From NCBI GenBank assembly GCA_039188505.1, contig JBCCZC010000058.1:1-18975 (forward strand): a stretch of DNA of 18,975 bases, read 5' to 3'. This document shows, one piece after another, positions 1 to 7,511 of this stretch; the first letter of the stretch is position 1, and each line of letters opens with the position of its first letter. Both the position numbers and the translations under genes were made by a program. Origin of the DNA: JBCCZC01 sp039188505. Its GTDB lineage: Bacteria > Pseudomonadota > Gammaproteobacteria > Xanthomonadales > SZUA-38. Below the pieces are notes generated by a model. That model saw nothing but the letters and a program-made list of their open reading frames with translations, did not search any database and was not told where the DNA came from.

Positions 1-294
1 CAGATCGCCCTGCGCCGGGCCCTCGGCGCCAGCCGCACGGCCCTGCTCCAGCAGCATCTCGTCGAGGTCGTCCTCATCGGTGCGATGGGCGGCGTGCTCG
101 GCGCCGGGCTCGCCTGGCTGGGTCTCCTGGGGATCCGTGCGCTTATGGATTCGACCAACGCCTATCTCTACATGGATTGGACCATGGTCGGCGCCGCCAT
201 CCTGCTGGCCATGGCCTCCGCCGCCGTTGCCGGGCTCTATCCCGCCATCCGGATCGGTCGCATCGCGCCCGCCCGGCACCTGAAAACGCAGTAA
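1..294 (+). CDS. ABC transporter permease, MacB/FtsX type, C-terminal fragment (5' end outside window)
   Basis: The reading frame is open from the first base and ends at TAA 292-294, so only the last 97 residues are present. It starts with QIALRRALGASR, the conserved cytoplasmic segment that follows a transmembrane helix in MacB/FtsX-type permeases. Two further hydrophobic segments follow (around VLIGAMGGVLGAGLAWLGLL and VGAAILLAMASAAVAGLYP), and the end, PAIRIGRIAPARHLKTQ, matches the usual family C-terminus. Such permeases form the membrane part of ABC machines that drive export or periplasmic mechanotransmission using a separate ATPase. The ATPase and any adaptor would lie upstream, outside the window. 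A second permease starts 12 bases downstream, so the two probably form a heterodimer. The substrate cannot be told from this fragment. Confidence 0.9.
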   Translation, partial: QIALRRALGASRTALLQQHLVEVVLIGAMGGVLGAGLAWLGLLGIRALMDSTNAYLYMDWTMVGAAILLAMASAAVAGLYPAIRIGRIAPARHLKTQ

Positions 295-306
295 CCGGAG
301 ATCACC

Positions 307-1515
307 ATGGACCTGATTCCCGTTCTCAAGGCGCTGCTGCGCAACAAGCTCGGCGCCATCCTGGTCGCCGCCCAGATCGCCGTCACGCTGACGGTCCTGT
401 GCAACGGTGCGTTCATCGCCTGGAAGCGCTACGAGCACATGACCCGGCCGACCGGCATGGACGTCATGAATATCTTCTCGATCGCCGTCATCGGCATCGA
501 CGAGGACTATGACGAGCAAGGCTCGGTCAACCGAGACGTCGAGGCCATCGAGGCCCTGCCAGGCATCATCTCGGCCACTCCGATCAATTCGGTGCCGCTG
601 TCCGGCGGCGGCTGGGGGGAAGGCTTCAAGAACTCACCCGACCCGGATCAACCGGCCGACACGGCCAACGTCTACTGGGTCAACGAGGAGGGCCTCGAGA
701 CCCTAGGCGTGACCCTCGCGGAGGGCCGCACGTTCACCCGCGACGAGATCCTGATCCGCGACAGCAACGAGCGCGGCTATCCTGAGGTCGTCATCATCAC
801 CCGGGCCCTGGCGGACCAGGTCTTCGGCGAGGGTGAACCGGCCCTGGGCGAGATGATCTACCCCGACGACGATCCGATGCGCGTCATCGGCATTCTCGAG
901 CGCATGCAGGGCGCATGGTTGGGCTGGGACGGCGTCGAGCGGGTCGCGGTGATGCCCGGGCTCATGACCGGCGATCGCTTCACGCGGTACCTCATCCGCA
1001 CCGAGCCAGGCCAGCGGGACGAGCTGATGGCGACCGTGGAGACGACCCTCGCCGATCTCGATCCCCGGCGGATCGTCCGGAGCAACGTCTCGATGGAGGA
1101 GTACCGGGCCGACAGCTACGCCGGTGACCGAGCGATTGCGGTCACGCTGCTCATCGTCATCGTCATGCTGGTCGTGATCACGGGTCTCGGTATCGTCGGC
1201 CTGGTGAGCTTCATGGTCAGCCAGCGCACCAAACAGATCGGCACGCGCCGGGCCCTTGGCGCCCAGCGGTTCCACGTGGTCCGCTACTTCCTGGTCGAGA
1301 ACTGGCTCATCACGTCGATCGGGCTGAGCGTTGGTGTCATTCTGACGATGGGGCTCAACTACTGGCTGGTCTCGAGCTTCTCGATGGCCCGCCTGGACTG
1401 GACGTTCGTGCCCGCGGGTCTGGTGCTGATCTGGTCGCTCGGACTCCTTGCTGCCTTCGGTCCCGCGCGCCGGGCGGCTCGCGTGTCGCCGGCCATTGCC
1501 ACGAGGACAGTCTGA
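307..1515 (+). CDS. ABC transporter permease, MacB/FtsX type
   Basis: This is a complete 402-residue inner-membrane permease of a MacB-like ABC transporter. The ATG at 307 has a GGAG ribosome-binding site seven bases upstream. One transmembrane segment lies near residues 14-34 (AILVAAQIAVTLTVLCNGAF). A large periplasmic domain of the MacB core type covers about residues 40-270, and three transmembrane helices follow from about residue 275 to the end. The segment QIGTRRALGAQRFHVVRYFL after the second helix is the family's conserved cytoplasmic motif. It closely follows the truncated permease at the left edge and precedes a sigma-54 activator/kinase pair by 17 bases, so all four genes probably form one operon. 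Efflux of a small molecule or envelope stress relief is a family-based guess; the substrate is unknown. Confidence 0.9.
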   Translation: MDLIPVLKALLRNKLGAILVAAQIAVTLTVLCNGAFIAWKRYEHMTRPTGMDVMNIFSIAVIGIDEDYDEQGSVNRDVEAIEALPGIISATPINSVPLSGGGWGEGFKNSPDPDQPADTANVYWVNEEGLETLGVTLAEGRTFTRDEILIRDSNERGYPEVVIITRALADQVFGEGEPALGEMIYPDDDPMRVIGILERMQGAWLGWDGVERVAVMPGLMTGDRFTRYLIRTEPGQRDELMATVETTLADLDPRRIVRSNVSMEEYRADSYAGDRAIAVTLLIVIVMLVVITGLGIVGLVSFMVSQRTKQIGTRRALGAQRFHVVRYFLVENWLITSIGLSVGVILTMGLNYWLVSSFSMARLDWTFVPAGLVLIWSLGLLAAFGPARRAARVSPAIATRTV

Positions 1516-1532
1516 GGGCACGATCCCCGTCC

Positions 1533-2852
1533 ATGTCGCGCATCCTCATCATCGACGATAACGCGGGCGTCCGCGACGCCCTGGAACTGCTCTTCGCCGC
1601 CAGCGACCTGGACAGCATCGCAGTCGATTCGCCGGAGGCCGGGCTCGCCGCCCTGGCCTCCGGCGACATCGACCTCGTCGTGCAGGACATGAACTTCACG
1701 GACGACACCACGTCCGGCGAGGAGGGCGTCCAGCTATTCCGGGCGCTGCGTGACCGGGACCCCGAGCTACCCATCATCCTGCTCACCGCCTGGACCCATC
1801 TGGAGCAGGCGGTCGAGCTGGTGCGGGACGGCGCCGCCGACTACCTCGGCAAGCCCTGGGACGACGATCGCCTCGTCACGTCCACGCGCAACCTCCTCGA
1901 CCTGCGCCGGGAACGCCGCGAGAACCAGATCCGCCGGCGACGCCTCGACGCATCGCGGGCAAGCCTGGCGGAACGCTACGATCTCTGCGGCATCGTCTAC
2001 GCGAGCGAGGCCATGCACGAGGTACTGACGATCGCCACGAAGGTGGCTCGCGCCGACGTGCCGGTGCTCGTGACCGGGGCCAACGGGGCCGGCAAGCAGA
2101 AGGTGGCCGAGGTGATCCAGGCCAACTCCAGCGTCCGCGAGGGTCCCTTCGTAACCGTCAACGCCGGCGCGCTGCCGGAGAACCTGATCGAGGCGGAGCT
2201 CTTCGGCGCCGAGGCCGGCGCCTATACGGGCGCCACCAAGGCCCGGGAGGGCCGCTTCGAGGCCGCGGATGGCGGCACCCTCTTCCTCGACGAGATCGGC
2301 AACCTGCCCGCCGACGGGCAGATGAAGCTGCTGCGTGTGCTCCAGACCGGCGAGTTCGAGCGCCTCGGCTCCAGCCGCACGCGCAAGGTCCAGGTCCGGG
2401 TGATCAGCGCGACCAATGCCGATCTCGAGCGCGCCGTGGCCCACGGCGCCTTCCGCGAGTACCTCTTCTACCGGCTCAATGTGATCCAGATCCGGGTACC
2501 CCCACTCGGTGAGCGCCCGGCCGACGTGCTGCCGCTGGCTCGCCACTTCCTCGGCGATCATCGGCTGTCGCCCGGCGCCGAGGCGGCGCTGACGGCGCAC
2601 GACTGGCCCGGCAACGTCCGGGAGCTCGAGAATCGCATCCAGCGCGCAACGCTGCTCGCCGAGGAGGCCCGGATCTCGGCTTCGGACCTCGGGCTTGCGG
2701 AGGCCGATCCGGAATCGGACGGTGTCTCGCGACGCGAGATCGAGCAGGCCCTGGCCGCTTCCGGCGGAACGATCGCCAAGGCCGCGCGCTCGCTGAACCT
2801 GTCGCGCCAGGCGCTCTACCGACGCATGGAGAAGTTCGGGATTGAGCAGTAA
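1533..2852 (+). CDS. Sigma-54-dependent response regulator (NtrC family)
   Basis: This 439-residue transcription activator has receiver, AAA+ and Fis-type DNA-binding domains. The receiver (about 1-120) has the acidic pair D8/D9, phospho-acceptor D52 (VVQDMNF), the switch Thr in LLTAW and the Lys in LGKPW. The AAA+ domain (about 150-380) has a Walker A loop GANGAGKQ (182-189), a sigma-54 contact loop GAYTGA in place of the usual GAFTGA, Walker B LFLDEIG, and FREYLFYRLNV near sensor I/arginine-finger positions. The C-terminal helix-turn-helix (AKAARSLNLSRQALYRRM) resembles Fis. Walker A is divergent: most family members have GESGTGKE. The gene overlaps the downstream kinase by 11 bases, so the two are almost certainly cognate. 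It probably controls its own ABC transporter operon from a sigma-54 promoter upstream of the window; that target is inferred. Confidence 0.93.
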   Translation: MSRILIIDDNAGVRDALELLFAASDLDSIAVDSPEAGLAALASGDIDLVVQDMNFTDDTTSGEEGVQLFRALRDRDPELPIILLTAWTHLEQAVELVRDGAADYLGKPWDDDRLVTSTRNLLDLRRERRENQIRRRRLDASRASLAERYDLCGIVYASEAMHEVLTIATKVARADVPVLVTGANGAGKQKVAEVIQANSSVREGPFVTVNAGALPENLIEAELFGAEAGAYTGATKAREGRFEAADGGTLFLDEIGNLPADGQMKLLRVLQTGEFERLGSSRTRKVQVRVISATNADLERAVAHGAFREYLFYRLNVIQIRVPPLGERPADVLPLARHFLGDHRLSPGAEAALTAHDWPGNVRELENRIQRATLLAEEARISASDLGLAEADPESDGVSRREIEQALAASGGTIAKAARSLNLSRQALYRRMEKFGIEQ

Positions 2853-4242
2853 CGGGCTGGTCGAGAGGCTAAGATGGCGGGATGACGGCCCGCTCGAGAT
2901 CCGCGAAGACTCAAAGCGCCGCAGGCCAGCAGGCTTGAAGCGAACCTCGCTCGAAGGGCGCCTGGCCGCACTCCTGGCCGTCCTGGCCGTGACCACGGGG
3001 CTCCTCGGCTGGGGCCTGTACCGGCTCGACCTTCCCCCCTGGCTGGCCACGCTCCTGACCTGCGGCGGCGGCATTCTGCTCGCGCTGCCGCTCGCGCGCC
3101 TCTGGACCCGCCCCCTGACGGGCCGCATGAACGCCTTGACCACCGCCGTCGCCGGCCTCGGTGACGGCGATTTCGGCATCGGCGTGGCTGCGGGTGGCGG
3201 CGATGAGGTGGATCAGCTCGTGGACGCCTACAACGATGTCGTCGAGGCGCTGCGTTCGGAACGGCAGAACCTCAACCAGCGGGAACTGCTCCTTGATACC
3301 GTCATCCAGTCGACGCCCGTGGCCATGGTCCTCCTCGATCCTCGGAACAAGGTCGTCTACGCCAACTCGGCGGGACGCCAGCTCCTCGGCGAGGGGAAGA
3401 AGCTCGAAGGCGAATCCTGGGACGCGGTCGTCAGCTGGCAGAGCGAGGCCGCGCGACCTTACCTTGCGTCGGCGAGCGACGGCCTCTTCTCCGTGGAGGA
3501 GCCCTCCGGCGATCGCAACGTCTACCTCCTGACTCAGAAGGACTTCCGCCTCAATGCGCGGCCCCATCGCCTGATCCTGCTGCAGCAGCTGACGCGCGAG
3601 CTGAGCCGCCAGGAGGTGGCGACCTGGAAGAAGGTGATCCGCGTCATCAGCCACGAGCTGAACAACTCCGTCGCGCCCATCAGCTCGCTCGCCCACACCG
3701 GCAAGAAGTTTGCGGCATCGGGTGATCAGGAACGCCTGGAACGGGCCCTCGACACGATCACCGACCGGGCAAAGCACCTGGCGGGTTTCATCGATCGCTA
3801 CGCCCGCTTCGCGCGCATCGCCGAGCCCGCTCTCGAACGGATTCCCTGGGACGTTTTCATGCGGGGCCTCGACGGCGCACCCGACTTCCGGGTGGACGGT
3901 GACCTGCCCTCGCGGCCGGGGCGTTTCGACCAGACCCTTCTCGAGCAGGTCATGATCAATCTGCTGAAGAATGCCCACGAGGCCGGCAGCGACCCTGGAG
4001 AAGTCACGATCTCCTGTCGCGATTCGGGCGATGGCTTCCTCGTCGAGGTCTGCGACCGGGGCCCGGGCATGAGCGCCGGAACGCTCGGCCAGGCGCTGGT
4101 GCCGTTCTATTCGACCAAGCAGCGCGGCAGCGGCATCGGCCTTTCGCTATGCCGCGAGATCGTCGAGGCGCACGACGGTCGCCTGTCCCTCAGCAACCGG
4201 GACGGCGGTGGCCTGCGGGTGCGGCTTTTCCTGCCGGGCTGA
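2842..4242 (+). CDS. Membrane sensor histidine kinase, NtrY-like (TTG start)
   Basis: This 466-residue sensor kinase autophosphorylates and passes phosphate to the adjacent sigma-54 response regulator. It has two closely spaced transmembrane segments (about 40-60 and 67-88) with almost no periplasmic loop, a HAMP linker (about 90-140), a PAS domain (about 145-250, VVYANSAGRQLLG) and a HisKA/HATPase core. The phospho-acceptor is H271 in VISHELNNSVAPI. The N box is at N377 (NLLKNAHEA), G1 at D405 (DRGPGM), then an FYSTK box and G2 GSGIGLSL at 429-436. The TTG at 2842 overlaps the regulator's stop by 11 bases. A second in-frame TTG at 2935 would remove a charged N-terminal extension and is a possible alternative. 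The tiny extracytoplasmic part suggests the signal is sensed in the membrane or cytoplasm, perhaps by PAS. Confidence 0.92.
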   Translation: MSSNGLVERLRWRDDGPLEIREDSKRRRPAGLKRTSLEGRLAALLAVLAVTTGLLGWGLYRLDLPPWLATLLTCGGGILLALPLARLWTRPLTGRMNALTTAVAGLGDGDFGIGVAAGGGDEVDQLVDAYNDVVEALRSERQNLNQRELLLDTVIQSTPVAMVLLDPRNKVVYANSAGRQLLGEGKKLEGESWDAVVSWQSEAARPYLASASDGLFSVEEPSGDRNVYLLTQKDFRLNARPHRLILLQQLTRELSRQEVATWKKVIRVISHELNNSVAPISSLAHTGKKFAASGDQERLERALDTITDRAKHLAGFIDRYARFARIAEPALERIPWDVFMRGLDGAPDFRVDGDLPSRPGRFDQTLLEQVMINLLKNAHEAGSDPGEVTISCRDSGDGFLVEVCDRGPGMSAGTLGQALVPFYSTKQRGSGIGLSLCREIVEAHDGRLSLSNRDGGGLRVRLFLPG

Positions 4243-4352
4243 CTTCGTCGTTCTGGCCGGAATATTTCATCGGTTGCCGGAATTCTCGGTGTCACTGGCG
4301 AGTGCAGCTCGTTCGATCGGCCGAAATCCCTAGCGCCGCCATCGTCGCGAGT

Positions 4353-4379
4353 GCGTTTTTCGCGCAGCGAAAGAAGCGC
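4353..4379. repeat. Hairpin downstream of the kinase gene
   Basis: TTTCGC (4358-4363) and GCGAAA (4367-4372) pair around the loop GCA. The stem extends through a G-T wobble and an A-T pair, then past a two-base bulge to GCG/CGC (4353-4355 with 4377-4379). There is no T-run after it, so it is a weak or factor-dependent terminator at most. Its TTTCGC...GCGAAA theme recurs in the larger hairpin at 10093-10115, which could reflect a dispersed REP-like family. Confidence 0.4.
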
Positions 4380-4467
4380 TCGGGACAGGGGCGACAAGCG
4401 CGTAGTAGCTAGGGGTTGAGGTCGATCGTACGAGATGTGCCGCCAAGGGCAGCGAGAAACCGGCAGC

Positions 4468-4482
4468 GTCACACAGTGTGAC
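4468..4482. promoter_or_regulatory. Perfect palindrome GTCACAC-A-GTGTGAC, candidate operator
   Basis: Seven-base arms flank a single central A, giving 15 bases of dyad symmetry at the border of the AT-rich segment, about 130 bases before the helicase start. Odd-length, tightly spaced palindromes of this kind are typical binding sites for dimeric repressors such as TetR- or GntR-family proteins. No such regulator is encoded in the window. The half-site order is the reverse of the CRP site (TGTGA-N6-TCACA), so CRP binding is not implied. Confidence 0.5.
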
Positions 4483-4573
4483 TTCCAAATATGTCTAAAC
4501 CAAGCTTAAGCCTATGACTATCCTTATAAAACTCTCACCTTCATCGAAAGTGATGAAATATTCCGGCTAACGG

Positions 4574-4602
4574 TTAACGGGCCGTCGGCTCGCTGCTAGA
4601 CT
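4574..4602 (+). promoter_or_regulatory. Candidate sigma-70 promoter of the helicase gene
   Basis: TTAACG (4574-4579) and TAGACT (4597-4602) are separated by exactly 17 bases and each matches the consensus hexamer at four of six positions. Transcription would start at about 4609-4612, only a few bases before the ATG at 4614. The bases before that ATG (CCCCGCCCCTG) contain no purine-rich ribosome-binding site. Both facts fit a leaderless or nearly leaderless mRNA. Confidence 0.45.
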
Positions 4603-4613
4603 CCCCGCCCCTG

Positions 4614-7511
4614 ATGAACGCACCTGTCCCCAGTTCAGCGGCCGTCGGCATCGAGCCACCCGAGCATGCGCGCGTCCTGACGTTCCACGTCGACGCCGAA
4701 CGGATGCTCCTGCGCGCGGTCGTCGAAATCGACAACGAGGAACACCGTTTGCTGGCCCGCTGGGGCGCCGGCAGGTTCACCTGGGACTGCTCCTGCGGGG
4801 ACGCCAAGTGCCCGACCGTCGCGGCCGCCCTCGACGCCGCCAAGGCGGAGTCGGCAGCGCCTCCCGCCCCCGTCGCGGACAGCGCGCGCTCCCCTGCAAC
4901 GGCGGATTCGACGACGCCGGCCCGGCTTTACTATCGCCTTGCAACCGTCGAAGGCGGCCTGGAGCTGGAGCTACGCGTCGGTGTGGCGCCAGCGCGCCAG
5001 CTGCCGCGGCTGGCCCTTCACCGCGCGCTGGCGGAGCCACCGCCCCGCTTCGTGACCCCTGAAGATCAACGCCTGCTCGGGCTACTGGCGGGCAACACGA
5101 CCATCACCGATCTCGCCGTCCTCGAGGCCATCGCGAAAACCGGGCGCGCGTTCCACGAGGACCTCGGCGGCCAGCCGCTGCGCTGGGGCGGTGACCAGCC
5201 CGCGGGGACCCATTGGCGCTGGAACGCCGACGGTACCCAGCACCTCGACGTCGTCGTGCCGGCGGCGGCCCTGCGGATCCTGGACGATCCGCCCGTGGTG
5301 CTGCAGGACGTCGATCTGGTCCATCTCCGCCACGACCTGGATGGCGCCACATGGCAGGCGCTTCACGCGGGGCTGGCGATCGATTCGATTGCCGCGCGGT
5401 GGCCGGTGGCCGGTCACGGAAATACTCCGAAGCCGCTCTTGCCGGTGGCCATCGAGGATCGGACCGATCCGCCGATCGCCGTTCTCCGGCTCGATCGCCG
5501 GGACGGCATCAACTTCGCGGAACTCCTGTTTGCCTACGGCGAGCTCGAGATCGCCCCGGCAACGGAGACGGACCCGATCATCGCCCCGGCCGGCGACCGG
5601 GCCACGCGCCATGCCCGCGACTGGGCGGCCGAGGCCAGCCGGCTTGGCTGGCTGCGCCGATCGCGATGGGAAGGCGGCCCGGCGCGCTGGACCCTACCGG
5701 GCAGCGCCGCGGCACTCGCGCGTTTCGTGCTGGAGGAGCAGCCCGAGCTCGAGGCGGCGGGATGGCGCGTCGAACGCGGTGGCGGGTTCCCCGACATCCG
5801 CCTGCTCGGGTCCGGCGATCTCGCCGTCGAGCTGGAACCCGACGGCGCAAGGCTGACGGACACGGCCGGGAAGCTCGACCTCGTCGGCATCGGGGGCGAT
5901 CCCGTGCGGGCCGGCGACCAGGTCCTGGTCGAGACCCGCAGCGGCGGCGTCGTGGGCGTGGCCGACACGCTGTTCCGAGACGTTCAGCTGGCGCTGGGCG
6001 GTGGCGGCAAGCCCCGGCGCGCGCAGCTCGCGGCATTGCCGATCGAGACCCGCGCGCCGTACCACGAGGCCCACGAGCTGCCCCGCCTGGGGAATCCCGG
6101 CGAGCCGCGCCTCGAGGGCGACCTGGCGGAGGTCCTGCGACCGTATCAGCGTACCGGCGTGGCCTGGTTGCAGAGTCTGGCCGCGGCCGGTTTCGGCGGG
6201 GTGCTGGCCGACGACATGGGCCTCGGTAAGACGCTCCAGACCATCGCGTTCCTGGCATCCGCAAGAGCCGAGGCGCCGGAGGACCCGCCGGCCCTCGTCG
6301 TGGCGCCCCTGAGCCTGCTCGAGAACTGGCGCGCCGAGCTCGAGCGCTTCGCGCCGGAACTCGATGTCGTCGTCCATCACGGACCGGACCGGGAACTCGC
6401 GCGCTGGGCGGACAACGACGTCGTCCTGACCACCTACGGTCTCGTTCGCACCGAGGACAAGCAGTTCGCGGCCGCGGCGTGGCAGGCGGTCGTCCTCGAC
6501 GAGGCGCAGACGATCAAGAATCCCCGCAGCCGCACGGCGAGGGCCGTGCGAACGGTGGAAGCGCCGTTCCGCGTGGCCCTTTCCGGCACCCCTATGGAGA
6601 ACCACCTCGGCGAACTGTGGTCCCTGCTGGCCTTCGCCGAGCCCGGGGCCCTCGGTGCCGAAGCCGCCTTCGAGCAGACCTTTCGCAAGCCCATCGAGGC
6701 GGGCGACGAGCACCGCCGGGCGGCCCTCATCCGGCGGCTCCGGCCCTTCATGCTCAGGCGAACGCGAGAGCAGGTGCTGGGCGAACTCCCGCCACTGATC
6801 GAGTCGGAAAGGCGCATCGAGCTCGACGACCAGCAGCGGGCGCTTTACGAATCCCTGCGTTCGACGGCGGTGACGGACCTCGAGGCCCTCGAGGACGCCG
6901 ATGATTTCACGCGGCGCGCCCGCGTGCTCCAGATCATCACCCGCCTCCGGCAGGCCTGCTGCGCCCCGGCACTGCTGCCCGAGGGCTTCCCGCTCCGCGA
7001 CGCCCCGGCCGCCAAACTCACTGTGCTGGACGAGATGCTCGACGAGCTGATCGCCGAGCAGCGCTCGGTGCTGGTGTTCAGCCAGTTCACCGGCCTCCTG
7101 GACCTCGTCCGTGACCGCCTGGCAGAGCGCGGCCTGGAGCCGCTTCTGCTGACCGGATCCACGCGTGATCGGGCCGGCGTCGTGGAGCGCTTTCAGAATG
7201 GCGAGAGCCCCGTGTTCCTGGTCAGCCTCAAGGCCGGGGGCGCCGGGCTCAACCTCACCCGGGCCGACACGGTCATCCTCCTCGATCCCTGGTGGAACCC
7301 CGCGGTCGAGCAGCAGGCGGCCGCCCGCGCGCACCGCATGGGACAGCAGAACACGGTCTTCGTCTATCGCCTGATCGCCGCTGACACGATTGAAGAGGAC
7401 ATGCAGCTCATGAAGCTCGGCAAGCGACGCCTGAATGACGCGCTCTCCGCCGCTATCGAACGCCTCGACCTCGGCGATGCCGCTTTCCTCGACGAGGTCT
7501 CCGGCGCATGA
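4614..7511 (+). CDS. SWI2/SNF2-family DEAD/DEAH-box helicase with degenerate SWIM zinc motif
   Basis: This 965-residue protein has the bacterial SNF2 layout. An N-terminal SWIM-like segment is followed by a poorly conserved middle region (about 90-500) and a two-lobe ATPase (about 505-950). Motif I is DDMGLGKT (533-540), Ia APLSLLENW, motif II DEAQ (629-632) and motif III LSGTPMENHLGELWSLL. The second lobe has VFSQFTGLLDLV, then SLKAGGAGLNLT, ADTVILLDPWWNPAVE and RAHRMGQ. It probably translocates on duplex DNA to displace bound proteins such as RNA polymerase or repair factors, as HepA/RapA-type proteins do; the exact target is unknown. The SWIM motif reads CSCGDAKCPT, where the usual last His (CxH) is Thr. 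The start is ATG 4614, without a clear ribosome-binding site. It overlaps the next gene by four bases (ATGA). Confidence 0.93.
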   Translation: MNAPVPSSAAVGIEPPEHARVLTFHVDAERMLLRAVVEIDNEEHRLLARWGAGRFTWDCSCGDAKCPTVAAALDAAKAESAAPPAPVADSARSPATADSTTPARLYYRLATVEGGLELELRVGVAPARQLPRLALHRALAEPPPRFVTPEDQRLLGLLAGNTTITDLAVLEAIAKTGRAFHEDLGGQPLRWGGDQPAGTHWRWNADGTQHLDVVVPAAALRILDDPPVVLQDVDLVHLRHDLDGATWQALHAGLAIDSIAARWPVAGHGNTPKPLLPVAIEDRTDPPIAVLRLDRRDGINFAELLFAYGELEIAPATETDPIIAPAGDRATRHARDWAAEASRLGWLRRSRWEGGPARWTLPGSAAALARFVLEEQPELEAAGWRVERGGGFPDIRLLGSGDLAVELEPDGARLTDTAGKLDLVGIGGDPVRAGDQVLVETRSGGVVGVADTLFRDVQLALGGGGKPRRAQLAALPIETRAPYHEAHELPRLGNPGEPRLEGDLAEVLRPYQRTGVAWLQSLAAAGFGGVLADDMGLGKTLQTIAFLASARAEAPEDPPALVVAPLSLLENWRAELERFAPELDVVVHHGPDRELARWADNDVVLTTYGLVRTEDKQFAAAAWQAVVLDEAQTIKNPRSRTARAVRTVEAPFRVALSGTPMENHLGELWSLLAFAEPGALGAEAAFEQTFRKPIEAGDEHRRAALIRRLRPFMLRRTREQVLGELPPLIESERRIELDDQQRALYESLRSTAVTDLEALEDADDFTRRARVLQIITRLRQACCAPALLPEGFPLRDAPAAKLTVLDEMLDELIAEQRSVLVFSQFTGLLDLVRDRLAERGLEPLLLTGSTRDRAGVVERFQNGESPVFLVSLKAGGAGLNLTRADTVILLDPWWNPAVEQQAAARAHRMGQQNTVFVYRLIAADTIEEDMQLMKLGKRRLNDALSAAIERLDLGDAAFLDEVSGA

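Larger units (their letters stand above)
4243..4613. promoter_or_regulatory. Intergenic regulatory region between kinase and helicase genes
   Basis: I see no credible gene in these 371 bases. The first half is GC-rich with one hairpin (4353-4379). The stretch around 4480-4570 is markedly AT-rich compared with the rest of the window, as expected for a promoter or upstream control region. It contains a perfect 15-bp palindrome (4468-4482) and ends in a sigma-70-like promoter next to the helicase start. I found no -24/-12 sigma-54 element here and no T-tract terminator after the kinase gene. Confidence 0.6.

Noticed and set aside
1767..3179. Long minus-strand open frame (470 codons) over the response regulator and kinase
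   Set aside because: It is a shadow of two well-defined genes, with no motif or plausible start signal.
4243..4613. Sigma-54 (-24/-12) promoter in the gap after the kinase
   Set aside because: No GG-N10-GC arrangement in a TGGC...TTGC context could be found.
5694..7334. Long minus-strand open frame (546 codons) inside the helicase gene
   Set aside because: Stop codons are rare in antisense frames of GC-rich genes. The plus strand carries all helicase motifs and the antisense product shows no domain.
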